From: Protonemura montana
Taxonomy: Eukaryota; Arthropoda; Insecta; Plecoptera; Nemouridae
Direction: 5' to 3'
Assembly (NCBI GenBank): GCA_947568835.1
Contig: OX387604.1
Span: forward strand, 20,799,076-20,863,075
DNA: 64,000 bases
Below, piece after piece: positions 13,331 through 28,400 of this stretch (within the stretch, counting starts at the first letter, position 1; each line of letters begins with the position of its first letter). The position numbers and the translations under genes are program-made. The notes under the pieces were generated by a model, which made no database searches, had not been told where the DNA came from, and worked only from the letters and a program-made list of their open reading frames with translations.

Positions 13331-13419
13331 ATGTTGATTTGTTTTCAAACTGTCCTCCTATCGACAGTGACCAATTGCACCAAATCTTTTTACGTGCGGT
13401 GGAACACAACAAATCCAAT
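13331..13419 (+). CDS. Ephrin coding exon 1: signal peptide and start of binding domain
   Basis: The exon reads MLICFQTVLLSTVTNC followed by TKSFYVRWNTTNP, then ends with AT before a consensus donor GTAAGT at 13420. The first base of exon 2 (T) completes an Ile codon, giving NPIFRIDNT across the junction, the usual start of the ephrin fold. This join is what ties the exon to the rest of the gene 19.4 kb away. The longer open frame in another phase over 13042-13509 is a shadow. Confidence 0.85.
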
Positions 13420-16400
13420 GTAAGTACCGATCGCGCTCTGCACAATGCACAATGTGCGTCCAAGAGTTTCAATTCAGAAGACTTGAAGTCTGCCTTCGGC
13501 ACTAGTTAAAGTGCGGATAGTACTTATTTAAAAAGCAGGTCGAACAGGCACTGACAAAATTTCAGAAAATCGTTTCTCTTCAAAGAGGTGTCTAAAGATT
13601 GTACTGTATTTTTTATTTGGCGACGGACTATGAAAACTGAAACTGTATGGGCTTAAGAAAAAAACCTTGGCGTATTAGTGACAATAATTATAATTACACT
13701 ACTATTAATAGAGTAATTGATCTAGCGAGGTACAACAGCTATGATTCAGTAGAAATATTCAGTAGGGGTTAGGAATCTGATCGCAAATGATCGCTTATAG
13801 CTTATCTCAAAACGAGTAATTAACAGCTGTTGAATAATTGGTAGCTGGAATACTCACTGCAACGGTTATAAAGAAGGTAATGATGGTGATATTAGTAATA
13901 GACCTAGCAAGAATATCAATGATAAAAAAAGTATAGGTGGCAATAATATTAATAACATTTAGATATTTCGTTGACTGAATAATTAAAAATGATGAACATT
14001 GGTAGGGGTCGGTTGGAGGGGCCAATGCGATTTGCTGTTTAAACGAGAAATATTCTTAAGTTTTGGATGCTGTAGCAATACCGTAATGTCCGGTCTTCTG
14101 GTGGTGAACACTCAAAATTCATAAATGAGACACTGTATTAAATCGAACGGTAAAAATAGTACCGAACTGTCGCAGGTTCGTTGACGAAAGGTAAGGTGAT
14201 TATACTGGCGAGATGTAGGCACCATCTTGGAATGCGCTTTATGGCCGTGCGATCAACCTTGTAGGTACCCACCGGTAGGAGAATGGTTAGTCGAGCTAGA
14301 AAATCTCTCGTGGTCCCTAGGTAGATCATCCACCCACCAACATGACAGCCCTTAATTACACCATTGGTTACAGGCCGAACAAAAACTACGGTTCAGACCT
14401 GTGATAGTCTTGTGCATCAACCTGCTGACCATTTTCACTACCCGCCGCTTACTTTGAGAGTTCAAATTAATGGCTTATAACTGCCCTTCCAGCATGGGTC
14501 AGGATTAGAACAGCGAGAATGGTGGAAACCGCAGGATGACACAAAGGAAGAAGTTGACCGTTGTTTCGCTCCATAATTAAAGCGCTCTGAGACTCTATAA
14601 GTGGGATGGTCAGAGGACTGCCTTCCTAAAGACCCAACTCAAGATTAAAGATGAAATTACTTTGTACCTAAATCGAACAAGTGGTTAAAAAGAACGGATT
14701 CACTGTTGCTAGTTTCAGCGGTGGATGGCTTTTAAAGAATTCCCTCTGTGGTACCTTTTACGAACTCTCAAAAGATGTTATTTTCGCGTGTTTAAATTAG
14801 TCAGGCTATTAAAATGTCTAGAAGTGCTCGCCGAACATCTTTTAATGGCGTATCTTTTCATTGGTGGTCAGAAATGTGTGAATATTCTTATCTGGCCCAC
14901 TTCTGACCACTTGCAAGAAATCAGAGAGTCCCTACAGTTGTGTAATTCTTCACGGGCGGAGTTCCTTCGTCGAGTCGGGTCGTGAGAGGAGAGCAGCGAG
15001 ATGAGGCTAGGCGTCAAATGAACATTATCTCATGGACCCTCCTAGAACACTAATTTTTCCAGTCAATTTGATTCCAGCTACATGCTGTCTTTGATAATAT
15101 CTAAAAGTATGGGAAAGTTCAATTTGAAAATATGTTACCATAATATCAATCGTAGACCAGCATATTAGTTCTTAATTATTGTAAACAAGGTGTTTGAATG
15201 CCAAGTTTACAGCCGACAGTGCTTTTATAGGATTACACTGGGGATGATCTTCATCAAAGTGTAGACTAGCATTATAACGTGGTCGCATTCCTGCACGGGC
15301 CGCCGTCTCTGGACGGACCGCGGGAGTTAGGTGCACCGCGTTCGCGGCAGGGTCGACCGCAAAAGCCGACTGACAAACACTCCTATTTCTCCGTGCCTTT
15401 TCCCTTGAGAATTACCTTTTACAATATAGTCGTTAATGAATCAGCCAGATACGGCTAATTTTTAAATTAAGCATCAATATGATCATTTGCTCTCGCAATG
15501 GACACTAGCTCTAGCTATATAACCGTCAACCAGGAACTGTGTATAGCGTTAGTGATAACAGGAGACGAGTCGTGATCTTTGTCATTATCATGGTGCAGCA
15601 TCTTGACAGGTAGTCATTAGTGGGAGAAATGTGCAACAATGCAGCTCGTTGCAGCAATTTATCTAGGTTCAAGGCCCGACTTAGCTGAAGGGTCATGTGA
15701 TTGTGGACATACTATAATTATCGTGGGCATATGTAAACATTCATTCGTGTTTGATGGACGCAATGCAACAGATTCGTGGATTATAGAGACTCGGGGAAAT
15801 GTTACCAGCCATAACGTCCAAATCAAACAGATAAAACTTTTCAGTTTTCACTTTACATTTGGAACGCGTCGTTCAATTTGGGACACGGCCCGAATTTTGT
15901 TTACCTGTCAATGTCAGCAAATAAATGCTCAATCAATTCAACTTCTCGCGACCACTAATACAAAACGTAACCCACGCAAGTCAAAGATTTGTACAAACCA
16001 CCACGTCTCGGCGTATCATAGTTCATCAGCCCCAACTCTTACATTATCAATATATTCAATTATAATATCATCCTCGTGATGCATGTGACTGGATTCCTGC
16101 CTGTTATGCGACTGGAATGTTTTGGTCCAATTCTTGTTCTCATGAGACGAAGATTATTTGGTTCTCGCGGAGGGACTAAGGTGGTATGTAGTTGTGTCGG
16201 CATTTGACTCGCTTTGCCGTGTGCTCGGTGTGATCTGTGTGGATACTGCATCGGCGTGCTGAGAGCTCTGTGATTAAGTCTGCTGGCCTGGAGGCCGTTC
16301 CGTCGCTATTGGACACGGTAACCATGTCTCCACCTAGCCGCTCTAGCCGCTCGGCCAGCGTGCCCAGAACCCACCCACCCACACCTTCTCTGCATCTCTT

Positions 16401-19400
16401 CTCTTCATTCTTCACTCATCCGCAGGTAGGCTAGCTGAAGCCAGGACGGATAGGACGGTGGATCCTCTCAGATTTCGACTCGTAGCTAGCCAGGAAACGA
16501 GCAGTGATTGTTCGCATTCCTTCCACCTAAACTGAACGGCAGAACTGCTCCATAGTTTCCGTGGTAGCACCTTGTAGCACCTTTTTACGCGCTGTTACAG
16601 TGCTAGCCTAAACAGACTGCATTTATTTTAGTTTATTACCACAGCAATCTCAGGGCGATTATTCACGACTGTATAATTTGCATGTTTCCCACCAGCACGT
16701 TAATTGTTATCTTTATTGTTCAATTTATACATGTTAGGAATACCGAGTAAGTACATAATCATTGTTCACATGTATTAATTTAATCTATTAAAGTAATACT
16801 GTTTTCGACGTGGTACTTGCTTAGAGGGGACTTGCCCATATTGCCCATAATGACTTATTTCTAAAGGTGATTGCATGGTTTGTAGAGAATAAATGGACCT
16901 CATCATTTCTGTGTCCATCTTGCTCCTGATGATTGGTAATGTCAGGCCCACTATTAGCACAAAACTCGTAGGTACCGCATTAAATAATTACGATGAATCA
17001 CTCCCACTCCAATTAACATTTATACCTATTGTGTGTGTCCGTTTCAATGATCGAGACACCATTGTGCTCTTCTTGAAACCGTTCAAAATTCAGTCGTTCA
17101 TGGCGGCCGGATATCGTGAAGAGATACCGATCAACCTGGGTAATATCTATGTTTATCCTGGGCAAGAGCGTTCGCCTTGCAATGTTATTGGCTGAAAACG
17201 CAACCTGCTTCGCGGCTTGACGGCTAAAGAAAATTATGTTTGAAGATCAACTTTGTCGACCAACTTGATTAGTCAAAACCAGAATATCATATATTCGCGT
17301 GTATTTTGGTTACTCGGGATCAATTCTGTGTCGGGCCTAATGAGGAAGGGCTTGGGGAAATGATAAGAATAATTTTAATCGTGGTTGGGGTCATTTGTGA
17401 TTTTAGTTTTCTTTAAATTGATAATAATAATGCTCGTAATTGGGGAATTAGCTCGTCACTAAGGTCAGGGAAAAACTGTGCCTTGTATTTGAGTTTGGTT
17501 CAAGACGGTGGTGTGCTAGGCGTGAGGGATAGGTAGACTGGAGCAGGACGAAACCCGAATAACAAGAAACAAGTGCCTCGACTCTAGTTTTCATGATTTG
17601 TAGATGTCTCCATCCAAGCTACACGCGTTGTCCGCTCTATTTGGGTGTTGTTCTTATGTTTAAGAGACATTAGTGGCGGGCACTGTACAGTAAATGATGA
17701 CCCGGTCGTACTTCAGATCAAACTTCAAAACTCTTCAAATGTAATAAAATCAGCAATAAGACAGATGAATCCGTTGTGGGATTAATTTATCGATTGCCGA
17801 ATCAAGATGAGAGATCTCTCTCATTGCTAACTTATCACCAACAATAAGTATCAATGCTTTTAGTTGTCGATGAAAAGACCGACATCTTCCCCCTTCTTCA
17901 TTCCTTAGCTGGGCGCGACTCGGCCACCCATTTTTTAAATATCGATTGATTGGCGTTTAAAATATCTTCTCATGACGACTCGCGTGCATACTCGGTAAAA
18001 TACTCGGTTTGATATGCTAATTATTTGTATGTAAGCAAGAAAATCGTCATTCTTCTGGCACAAAAAGAAGTAAGAACACAATGTAAAGACTGTTGTGGGG
18101 CACACAATTGAAGAATCGTATGCATCAATGACAAAGATTTGTCCATTTTACCCTATTTAGATTGACAGAACTGAGTAGAGTTTAGATGCACGCTCTCGCC
18201 ATGAAATGCGATTATAGTGGCTAATAATCACTAATCACGGTGCATCATGTGGTGCTCCTTGCAGCTGCAATGCACATGGCCCGTGCAATGGCCATCCCCC
18301 TGTACCCTTGAGTCGACGAGGGTACGGACGGCAGCCAGTTTTCCTCGCTAGGCTTTATTGGTTTCATAATAAATTCAGATTCTCATTTTTATTTACTTAT
18401 TTTGTGGATCGAATAGCAAAGATATGCTCATCTGCAGGTAATTCCGCCGAAATCGGATGTTTTGATTTTTTAATGTCGTCATATGACAATCGTGAGCATT
18501 TTGATCTCGATGCATGTCTTCGCTAAACAACAATTACACTTTTGTGATATAGACCTCATTTTCCACCACGGTGGAGGGGGGGGGGGGGGGGGGGGGATTA
18601 CATAGAATAGGTACTATACGCTGCTAGTCACTCTTGTAGAATAGCACGTCAGCTATTTTTTCATATGCATCAATTTTTTGTGGGTTAGGAGGGATCATGC
18701 GTTACACAGTGCAGCAAATCTCCCACATACCAAATCTCCCCCAAGGGTTCCACTTGAACCCTTGAAAATAATTTTCGCCCCGCTGAGGTGGGTTATTCAC
18801 AAGTTTCAAGTGAGTGCAGATTGTTAGCTTGTATGGTCTGGGGTATGGGGGGGGGGGGGGGGGCAGAAGGAGGAGGTGGGTTTGTAGGCTGTTTTTTAAA
18901 GAATAGGGAAGGCTGGAAGGCAGACAGATTTCGTTTAGTTGCTGAATGAGTCGAATCTTGCTGCCCGAAACCCCACCTGCCCAGCAGGCAGCCCAGCTTT
19001 CCTGCATCTGATGACTTCACAGACCTTGGCTAAGGTATCATCATCTGTGCATTCAAGCACCCACCCTGCGTCCTGCATTCCCTTAGATTTCTTATCCCCC
19101 AATACCACATCCTTACTAACCTACCCACCTACCTTTACCTACCATGCTTAGCCTACCCCCACCTATCTGCCTTGTAAACATGTTTACTCCTTGAGTGTGC
19201 GATGGAATCACATAATAATGCTTGCACGGGCTTTAAACTAATTGTATCCATACGACGTCCACTCCGAAAATTTACTCCTTATTTGCTTTGAAGTTTGAAC
19301 ACACTTGATCCTTTTCTCTTGGCATGCGATCTCTTTTTCAGCTCCCTTGTATCTTAAAGTAACGTCGTCTGCTCTAGGTACTACCAAACTTCGTCCATGG

Positions 19401-22400
19401 CCATACTTTAACATATTTCCGTTCTCGATTCTCGATTGCGTCCATTGTTTTCTAACTCTATACCTACCGACTGTTTTTAAAAGTAACCGAAAACAAAAGC
19501 AAGCATCAGATCTTTCCACTTCCACCGACCGAGCGGCCACCTTGTCGAGAATTGGAACTGAAATTGCCTCGCTACCACGCTGCGCGATGTATTGCTGCGG
19601 TGAAATTACTTTTCTCATTCTGCGTACATTTGTTAATTTCATCCACGCCACGAGTCCTGCCAGTTCCTTCTATCATTGACTCGGTATAAAAAACAAAAAA
19701 TCGAAAGTATGGTTCCAAATATACAGCCAATAAATAAATACCTCAACATGATAAAAATTGTTTAAAATGGTATCTAACAACTAATAACTAAAGCAAGTTT
19801 TCATTCTGTATGGTTACAATGGGTCTCGGTATCGGTTGCTTTCTGCCTGTACGCATCAAGCAAGAGCAAGACATTCCTCTACCCACCAACTTGTGGCTAT
19901 GTTGCCGCTCTGAAACCAGTGGCGAGGACTGCCACGTAACGTCGGGGAACTGGCGAGGTGCACCACCACTTCGTGAGTGCGAGACGCTCGGTATTTGATG
20001 AGAATTATATACGTGTTGATGTGGTCCGCTAAACATGACGTGTACTTAGCTCTCCTTCAAGCTCTTGGTTGCTTGTTACATGGGGTATTATTCTATGCCA
20101 TGATTAGTTAGGAGTTCGGTCTTTTCGGAAGGTACTTATGCTTAGTTGAGTGGCTAGAACATTTAGTTTCGTGTTCGTATGGGGCCAATTATGCAAACGC
20201 ATTCCATGTTATATTTATTGCTTATAAAGTTTGCTGGAGTGTGTCATAAAAGAATCATGTCATACTGCAAAGCATGTACCTACCACACTCACTTGGACAT
20301 GTTTATTTGTTGAGTGAGTCCGTGCAAATGTGACTAAACTACAGCTGCACGTTTTGGACATTTCTTAACGCCCTCTATGCCTATCATTACTTTATGTCTG
20401 AGGTGTTACCTTTCATGCGTGCTGGTGGCTGTAGGACCCAAACATGCTTTTGCGGGGGTCCTCAATCCTCATGCCACTGAAGTGACTATGTGAGCCCACT
20501 TGTTTTTCCGACAGCTCTTAGCTTTTTTGCCAGATTATTAACGCTCAATTTGCAAAGTTGCATTCATGTATGGCGTAAATGAAAAAAGTCCCATTTCATT
20601 TTTTCATTCTCACATAAATTGTCCCTCTCATGAAGGTGCATAATTCTCTTTATCGAGTTTAAAGCTTCCTCTTTGAATCAATTATCTGACAACTTATCCT
20701 AATTGATTTATAGCTGCATGTGTAAAGTGGTTTTTAACTGCATTCAACGAAATCTGATCTTGCAAGGGCAATAATCAACTAGTTGATATTAATTTTAATT
20801 TAACCACCTATTTTTTCTTGGTGTGTGGGGCAGGGGGGGGGGAGTACCAAGGACTGAAAAAGCGTCATTCGGAATAACTAACTCCTACACAAAAAGGTAG
20901 TTGTACTGGTTGTGTACCTAGATGTTTCCACCTTGCAACTTTTGACCAGCTAACAAAGCAGTGCAACTTGTTAAGACTTGGCAAATTGGCGACTGCTATT
21001 CGCAATTCACGATGGTAAATACGGTCGATTGAAACCTAGAAAACAACCATTACCAGTCATGTTCACAACTTAAAGATGGTGACAATGATAACAAAATTAT
21101 AATTGATTTAACAATCACTTACTTACACACGTTTATATCACTTATACAGAAACAAAAAAGTTTTCTAAGCTCTTGCCTAAACCGTGGATTCTCGTTTTTA
21201 TTTTTTTCTTCTAGTAAACTAGCGAGTCGTGGCTTACATGTCCTGAATCACGTACTATATATAGCAAACTCTCTAAATGACTAGCTTTCATTTCACGCTG
21301 AAACCGATGATGGCACTCTTTTCGCGAGCGTGCGGATGAAATTTTCTTATTAGTAGTAAGGTAAATTTACTCGTCGTGTTGTGAGGTACATGACGAAATA
21401 TTCCCTTTAAAATTGTTGTGTATGATTTGGATATAAAATAATACCAAAGCGATACTTTCCGAATGTTTAGTAGGTACGTTTCTCTGGTCAAGTCAAGCAG
21501 GCACTGGCACTGGCGGGCAGTCGCTACTCGCGTCGAGCGAACTCTTCTAATGTGGATGGGATGAGATCTATTCGCTGCCTGCTGCCCGCTGGTCGTTGAC
21601 CCAGGCTAGTCTACGTAACACCAGACGCAACAGATCGGAAGAACCCTTTCCTCATATTCTACCCTGTTCAATTTGCATTCGCGACAGACCATTGATAAAA
21701 AGAAATTCATCGCCCACTGTCAACTGGTAAAAAAGTAGCGCCAGCTAGGCATATCTAACAGGCCCACTTACGGGACTGGAATAGGAATGTAAGCAAAAAA
21801 AAAACCGACGAAGGATGTATGTTCCTTAAGGCCGCGAGAGAAGAGTCCGAACTTAGGTTCAAGAAAAATTGGAAAATGAACACGGTGTACTTAAAGCGGT
21901 TAGCAAAGAAAAAGGACCGGAATTAAAGGATCAAGATATGTGTTGAGGTTTGCACTGTGCCATCATATGTGCCATAGGGGCCAAAATTCATTTCGGCGTC
22001 GGCTAGGTTCCTTATCACACTGCATCAAAATGCATTTACTCATACAAAATGTTCTAAATTTGAAGAAAGTGGCAACTCGAGTTTCTTCTAGTCATGTTAA
22101 GGATTGCATGATCTTCGATGGACAGAACATATATTTCTTGGTTGACCAGTGTGTAAAGCATGTACATGCACGAAATCCCAGTTGCCCAGTTGTACATGAT
22201 TCCATCTACATTCAACTTCTTAAAGAAAGTAAGAAATGCACTCTCAATTAATTGGAAACATTAATTAAATTTGACCACACGTGGACCAGATTCGGCTCCC
22301 GTCCACTAAAAGTAAGTCTTGTTTGTTGACAGTATGTCACACGTCTTCCGTTTTTGTTTGTGGAAAAGCGTCATGCAAGAATCCACTCTGTCCGCCAATC

Positions 22401-25400
22401 CCTGGCGTGTTCTCTTCTCGGGCCAGGCCCACTCGTCCTCGTCTGTTTGGCGAGCGGCAGAAACAAAACGAGACTAGGAACAGAAAAACATGAAAACATG
22501 GTAACACGAGGCGGGGTGAGGTGACTCCATGAGGTGACTCGCATAGGCGATCAGAAAAATGTTACTTGTTTATTTGCCGTTGCCGTCAGGCGTCACTCGA
22601 GTCTCGTCACTCGGCCCGTCACTCGTCAGGCAGAAGCAGTCAGAGAAGGTTGTTTGGAACGCCGAGGAGATGTCCAAGTGAGGCAGGGAAGCCGAATGGA
22701 TTTCTATCTGTGTTCGACTCTGGTACCGGCATTGTGTGCTGATGCCATCCCCTTATCGAGCACCCAACAATATTCTAATTTCGAATCATTTCAATGTATG
22801 TGCGCGTTGAATCATTGCCAAGCGAAAGAGTGGACGCACTGCATTGGTGTGACTCCAAAGATCGAACCAGGAGAGAGTTTCATCTGTCTAGCACGAATGG
22901 AAGGAATAATTTGAAGAGGTGTGATGTGATGAACGTCCAACAGAAACAGGTTTTTGAGAAAGACCAATAGGTAATGCAGGATGTGCCTGGCGAGGATTTT
23001 TATATTGTGCTGAACATGATTAACCTCTAACAAATCACAAAAGCCTCGACTGACTGAGATTGTTATTGCATAAGTTATCGACTTGATAGTCTCTCGGTCA
23101 TAATTTCTATCGTCACAGCTTTCCTCATAAGTATAAGGAGTGTGTTGCGCTTATGTGGGAGCAACAGCAAACCACTAGCCGTCAGTAAATATTTCAGTTT
23201 CTCAAACCCCTTAGGGGCGTGAGGAGTGAGGACCAAATGGCTACGAAATCACAAAACCCATCTGGAATTCCACAGCTCCGAATCTCTTGAGTTGCTAGTT
23301 GCTAGCTAGCTGAATGCCCGCTAGTCCTCACTCTCTCGGCAAACTCTCGGCTCTCCACCACTGCTTCATTTCTCAAGTTCTGGGCTGGTCAATAGCCTTA
23401 CCTCTTACAGGTATACTCTCTGTGCCAGGCAGCCATCCGGCCATACTTTCCTAGCGTCCACCGCTGCTCTTCGTTGAAATGCATAATGCCGACAATGAAA
23501 TGCAGCCAATTCCTTAGTTTTCCTACTTATTAACAGTTGGGGCCTTTAAGTTGCAAGTTTGGATGCCTGAGTCTGCAATTCTGCCAGTTGTTATATGCAG
23601 ACCGGTCAGTGCTTTGATGATTGCAATGAAAGAATGCAGTTGAAGATAGTGAGTACAACACAGCATTTCATAAATTCATTTGCCTTTCGAAAAATTGTGC
23701 ATTCTCTAGTTGGATTACGGAATACCCAGCGTGACGAGTACCTAACATATCTATCCTTTGCACCATTGTGTGCAGACCACTGTCATCTCAATGTCCCCAA
23801 GTGCATCGTAAAGGAATGGAAGATAATCCAGTCCCTCTTGTATTGAGCTTGTCTTTTGAGTTACTTTGGAATCTGCTTATTATGCACTTATCGGCAAGAG
23901 CCTGGAACAAATATTTAGTGTCTATTTTTTGTTTTTTTTGTTTAGAGTATCTTTTAACTCACATTACCTCCGACTGCCAACAGTTCTGCCTTTTTTTTGC
24001 TGCTGAAGATTGGTTGGGTGTGTGGGTGGGATAAAATGTCAAACAATTGCAAATCTGTTTCGCCCGGCGATTAATAATGAGCCTCCTTATGAGCAAAAGC
24101 GATTCTAGTATTAATTCTAGCTGTGACCCTGGTCTCGAACCCAGCTAGCCAGGTCTGTTTTGCCACTCACCCCGGCTCGCCGCTGATCTACTATCACGGA
24201 ATCGTCTCGATTACCGCCATGGGTGTAGATTAATGCATCCTGGCAAAGTTCAGACGCCTAGGTGTTATTCGAACTCATATTTAAAGAGCGGACAGGTACA
24301 AAACACGACACAGGACGGGTGCCACATACAAATACATTCAACACAAATTCTACAAAAACATGAAATTTGAGATGCACTTTGGCAACACACTAACAGATGA
24401 TTAGATAACATGACAAACAAAGACAAGTTATTTTGTCAATTACCTAATTTGATAAGATGTTCTTAGTGTGTAACGATCTGTGATTCTTATCTTCGTGAAC
24501 AGAGAAATGGTCACCAACTTCCATGTCCGCGAACTCCGGAGCATCGAAAACTTAAAGGCAACAATCGCTCTTGAAAGTGAAGACTAAATTTACTTGCGCA
24601 GCATTGTAGAAAAATCGAAATAAACCGAACGGTTTGGCGTTCTCGTAAGTAACCGAAGTTGAGCAACACTGCGCTGGGTCAGGTATTGGATGGGTGACCA
24701 TCAAACACATGACCAGTTCTGTTCGGGAGAAAGGTTGGAGGGATAAAAGTTAGTACAGCAACTTCATTCGCCTTGCTTGTAAACCTCTGGACAAAATGAA
24801 TTTGTGGTGGAATTATATTGTTTGCGTTGTACCGTCCTTCCGAAGGGACTTTAACCGTTGTTGCCCTTGGTGCTCTTCGAAATGAGTGGGCTACGTACCG
24901 ACACCTGGTTTCGTCTCCTACAATGAATGAATCAATGAATCAATTTGAAATAAATCCAAATTGAGAAGACTGCCTCGTTAAAACTGATTACGAAACTTTG
25001 GAAATTTTGAACACTATCACAATCCTCTCAGTCCCATTGCGTTTTGCAGAAAATCAAAAATGTATTTTCTTAATTTCAAGCAGCAAAACTTTTGAAAATG
25101 CACATAAATTGTACGCTGCTCAACCTACTATTCTTATCACCTGTGCCGTTACACTAAACTGTGTAAATACAATTTGATGCAGAAACATGGAAAGAACATA
25201 TTTAAATTTTTAACAGCTGTACGTTTTCTCGTTATTTTATACTTCATATCTTTTCTACTCTTCGGTTCATTTGTGTGTTCGACTGATTTCTATCAGATAT
25301 AAATCAACTGATTTTTTTAAAATAAAATCACCGGTTTCAATCATTAGTTTAAAATTACCTGGATATTTTCCTGTAATTTTTTCACATTTATTAACAAATT

Positions 25401-28400
25401 ACTTGTTTTAGCTTGCTAGAAAGTGATTGATGTTTCATGTCACAGTTATGAGATGTTGTAGGTGGTTTTCTTCAATTGTCACTTCCTTTTAACTAAACAA
25501 ACGAACTTGGTTGCTGTGTTTTTCTCATGGGACGAAACAAAATTTAGGTTCCTAGTTTTTGAGCGAAACTACATCTGCCAATCCCAATGGAGGCTGTAAT
25601 TATCTCTCTCTTGCTTGTCCCAATCATATCCTCCAACTTAGCGCCCGTAAGGATTGGTGCAACTTACGATCATTGTAATCAAAAGAATTCGATTAGAATC
25701 AAAAGAATTACCTATTTAAATTTGTCTAATTAAAATGAGCCCCCGCCCCTGGAGACAAGTGTCTTTGAGTTATTGGCCTCAAACGCTGCAGAGCCTGGGT
25801 GAAACCTATTGTAGTGACTTGTCCTTTGAAATGATTCAACGATGTGCCTACTGTTTAGCTATAGGTGTAAGATTTCGAATATCTTAATTAGGGTGTATCA
25901 AACGATCCAAAATATGTTTTTCAATGTTAAAATGCTGAAAAAAATTAATAGCGTATGATGTAACTTAAGCACAAATCGCAACTCAAAAAGCTGAAAGGCA
26001 ATTAGTTCGGATACTCATGGGTTGCTAAAAAATAACCGCCAACCTCACGAAAACGGTTAAACAATAAAACATTGGCGACCATCTACGAAGTAACATTTGT
26101 GACCACAACTATCTTAGTGAATTCTTGGCGCCAGAGGAACTGTTTCGCTTTTCAGTGTGATCAAAGTCTCAAAGAACCCAAAAATAGGCGAAATAACTGA
26201 AATCGATTTTCGCATTTACCATTACATCTATCTATGTTAACGGCATGTTTGGTGTCGCATATTTTAAATGAGTCAGACATGTGCTTCCCCCATTCTTTTC
26301 CTGAGAAGAACACAGCATCAAGTTGGTCTGCTACGGCCGTGTGACGAACATTACAACGTGCTTAATTTTGCTTTGTTTGCGCTTTCATGTTGGTTAATTG
26401 GTTCATGTTGGTTAATGGTTGGTGGTCTGTAATAGATCAGGAATGCAAGGGGCATGCAGAAATGCGACTCATCAACTGTTAATTTGTGTATTATTTCACA
26501 TTTCGAAGTAATTTCACATTAGAAGCGTTTAAAATTTCATTTATGTAGCATTAAACGAAAGATTAAATTTCAATATCAAAGTGAGTGTTTTTCATTTTTT
26601 GTGGTTTGTCAAATGTTTATCACCTTCTCTGTCTATATATTATTAGCATGGGCATTTACACTGCATCAATGACTGTTATACTCGTGTTCTTTATCACCAC
26701 AAATACATATGGTGCCTTACCATTTTAATGGTGTTGTTTCGTAGAAAGAAACGACTTCTCAGTCCAGTTATCGGTGGGAGCTCACTGCATTCGTCATCGT
26801 CAAAATCACCACGATCATTGAGAAAGGGCATGTTACTTTCTCTGCAAAGGTTCATGATATTTTATACTCCATGCTGTACTTGTAGCTCTCGCCTGCTCGT
26901 TCACATTGTAGTATTGAGGTCTGTTCTGATCAGCTGAGTGACTTGTTGTATTGTATCGTTATATTTATTGGCAAACTCTAGGTACAATAGTTGATGAAAA
27001 GTAGATTCAATTGATTCCGCCTGTAGCCAATGCATGTAATTTCGTCTAGATCTTGTAGGGTGAAACGGGGGTTTCAGTTATCAACGACTATTCTAATCAG
27101 AATAATTTCACACGAACTCTTGACAATTCACTACAAATATGCTGGGTTATTCTTCACATCTAGACACCACTGTCGTTTTCCTCGTTTCGGCTATTATTTA
27201 CCTGAGTGGTGCCTGAACACACTTTCACGCAAGTTTCCAAAGGCAACCATTCCTGAGTGAACATATTACGCACTCACATCCAGCCATGATAGCCGTCCTC
27301 GACAGTTGACCCGAGTGGGTTACTGGCGTTACCACCCGCTACTTTTGCTCACTTTTGCTCACGCCTAATACCTCATCTCGCAAGTCGCATTGACCTGCTT
27401 ACTGGGTAGTGGGTACATTGCACATTATGTGATATCGTACATTATCTCACCTTACGCCAGCAAATCTATTTCATGCTTGTTTTCTAGTCAAGTGAATGTG
27501 ACGAGATTTTTTCGTTTTCTGTCTCCAAGCCTGACCGCAGACGGTCTGAACGCAGATAGTATGAATATTTCTCTCCCCCGCAAAACTGAGGTGTTCACTC
27601 TAAACGTCATCCTTTGTATCCGTCTTTGTTGGCTTTGTTAGCTTTGTTGGCTATGTTGGCTTTGTTGGCTATGTTGGCTATGTTGGCTATGCAGATAACA
27701 CAATTTTTCAAAACTTTTTGGACTCTTTCGTTTATCATTGGCGTTTATGCAATAACCCATTGGGGTGTGGCGTCCCTTCCCGTTCGTCGCGGACTCGTCT
27801 CCGCCTAACCGTGGCTTCCTGCGGGACCAAAGCCTCAGACCACGAGGTCCAGTCACGCCGCGATAATCTTCGCATTTACCTGCGCTCTGTCCCCGTGTTT
27901 ACATATTATTCGGGCGATACGATTTCCGAAGGCTCGTCTTTCAAAACTCTTCAATCCAAATCACCAGTAAAAGAGCTGGTGTAAGATCGGCCAAGTTGGG
28001 TATCATTCATGCTTATTGAGATCGGTGCAAACGTCAAACTTGGATTGGATTTGAAATAATGTCAAGTTGCAACGCGTCCAAACCCATGCCTAGTCCAGAA
28101 TCATGGAGACGCACTATTTTCTGAAATCATGGTTCGGCGGAAAAAATATCTGTTTTTCAATCTTGATAAACTCACTTAAACTTGACAGTACCTGACTATT
28201 TGAGTGAAAGTTAAACACGGGGCCAATTGTGAAGACTAAAGAGAGGTGCGATAATAAAGAGTAGGCTCAAAAAGAACCTCACACATTCACCTGGTGAACT
28301 TCCTGTCCCGTTGTTTGTTTCTCCTCTCCACCATTTGAACCCTCGCGTCGCAGCGAGTTGTCGGCAGGGCTAGCCAGAACGGGATGTACAGGCAGGGTAC

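Noticed and set aside
13042..13509. 155-codon + frame overlapping ephrin exon 1
   Set aside because: It runs through the ephrin donor site in a different phase, starts at GTG, and has no similarity I recognise; the shorter overlapping frame joins the ephrin fold exactly.
16893..17195. 100-codon frame in ephrin intron 1 with a signal-peptide-like start
   Set aside because: No homology, no splice sites or conserved cysteine pattern; a hydrophobic start alone is not enough in 64 kb of A/T-rich DNA.
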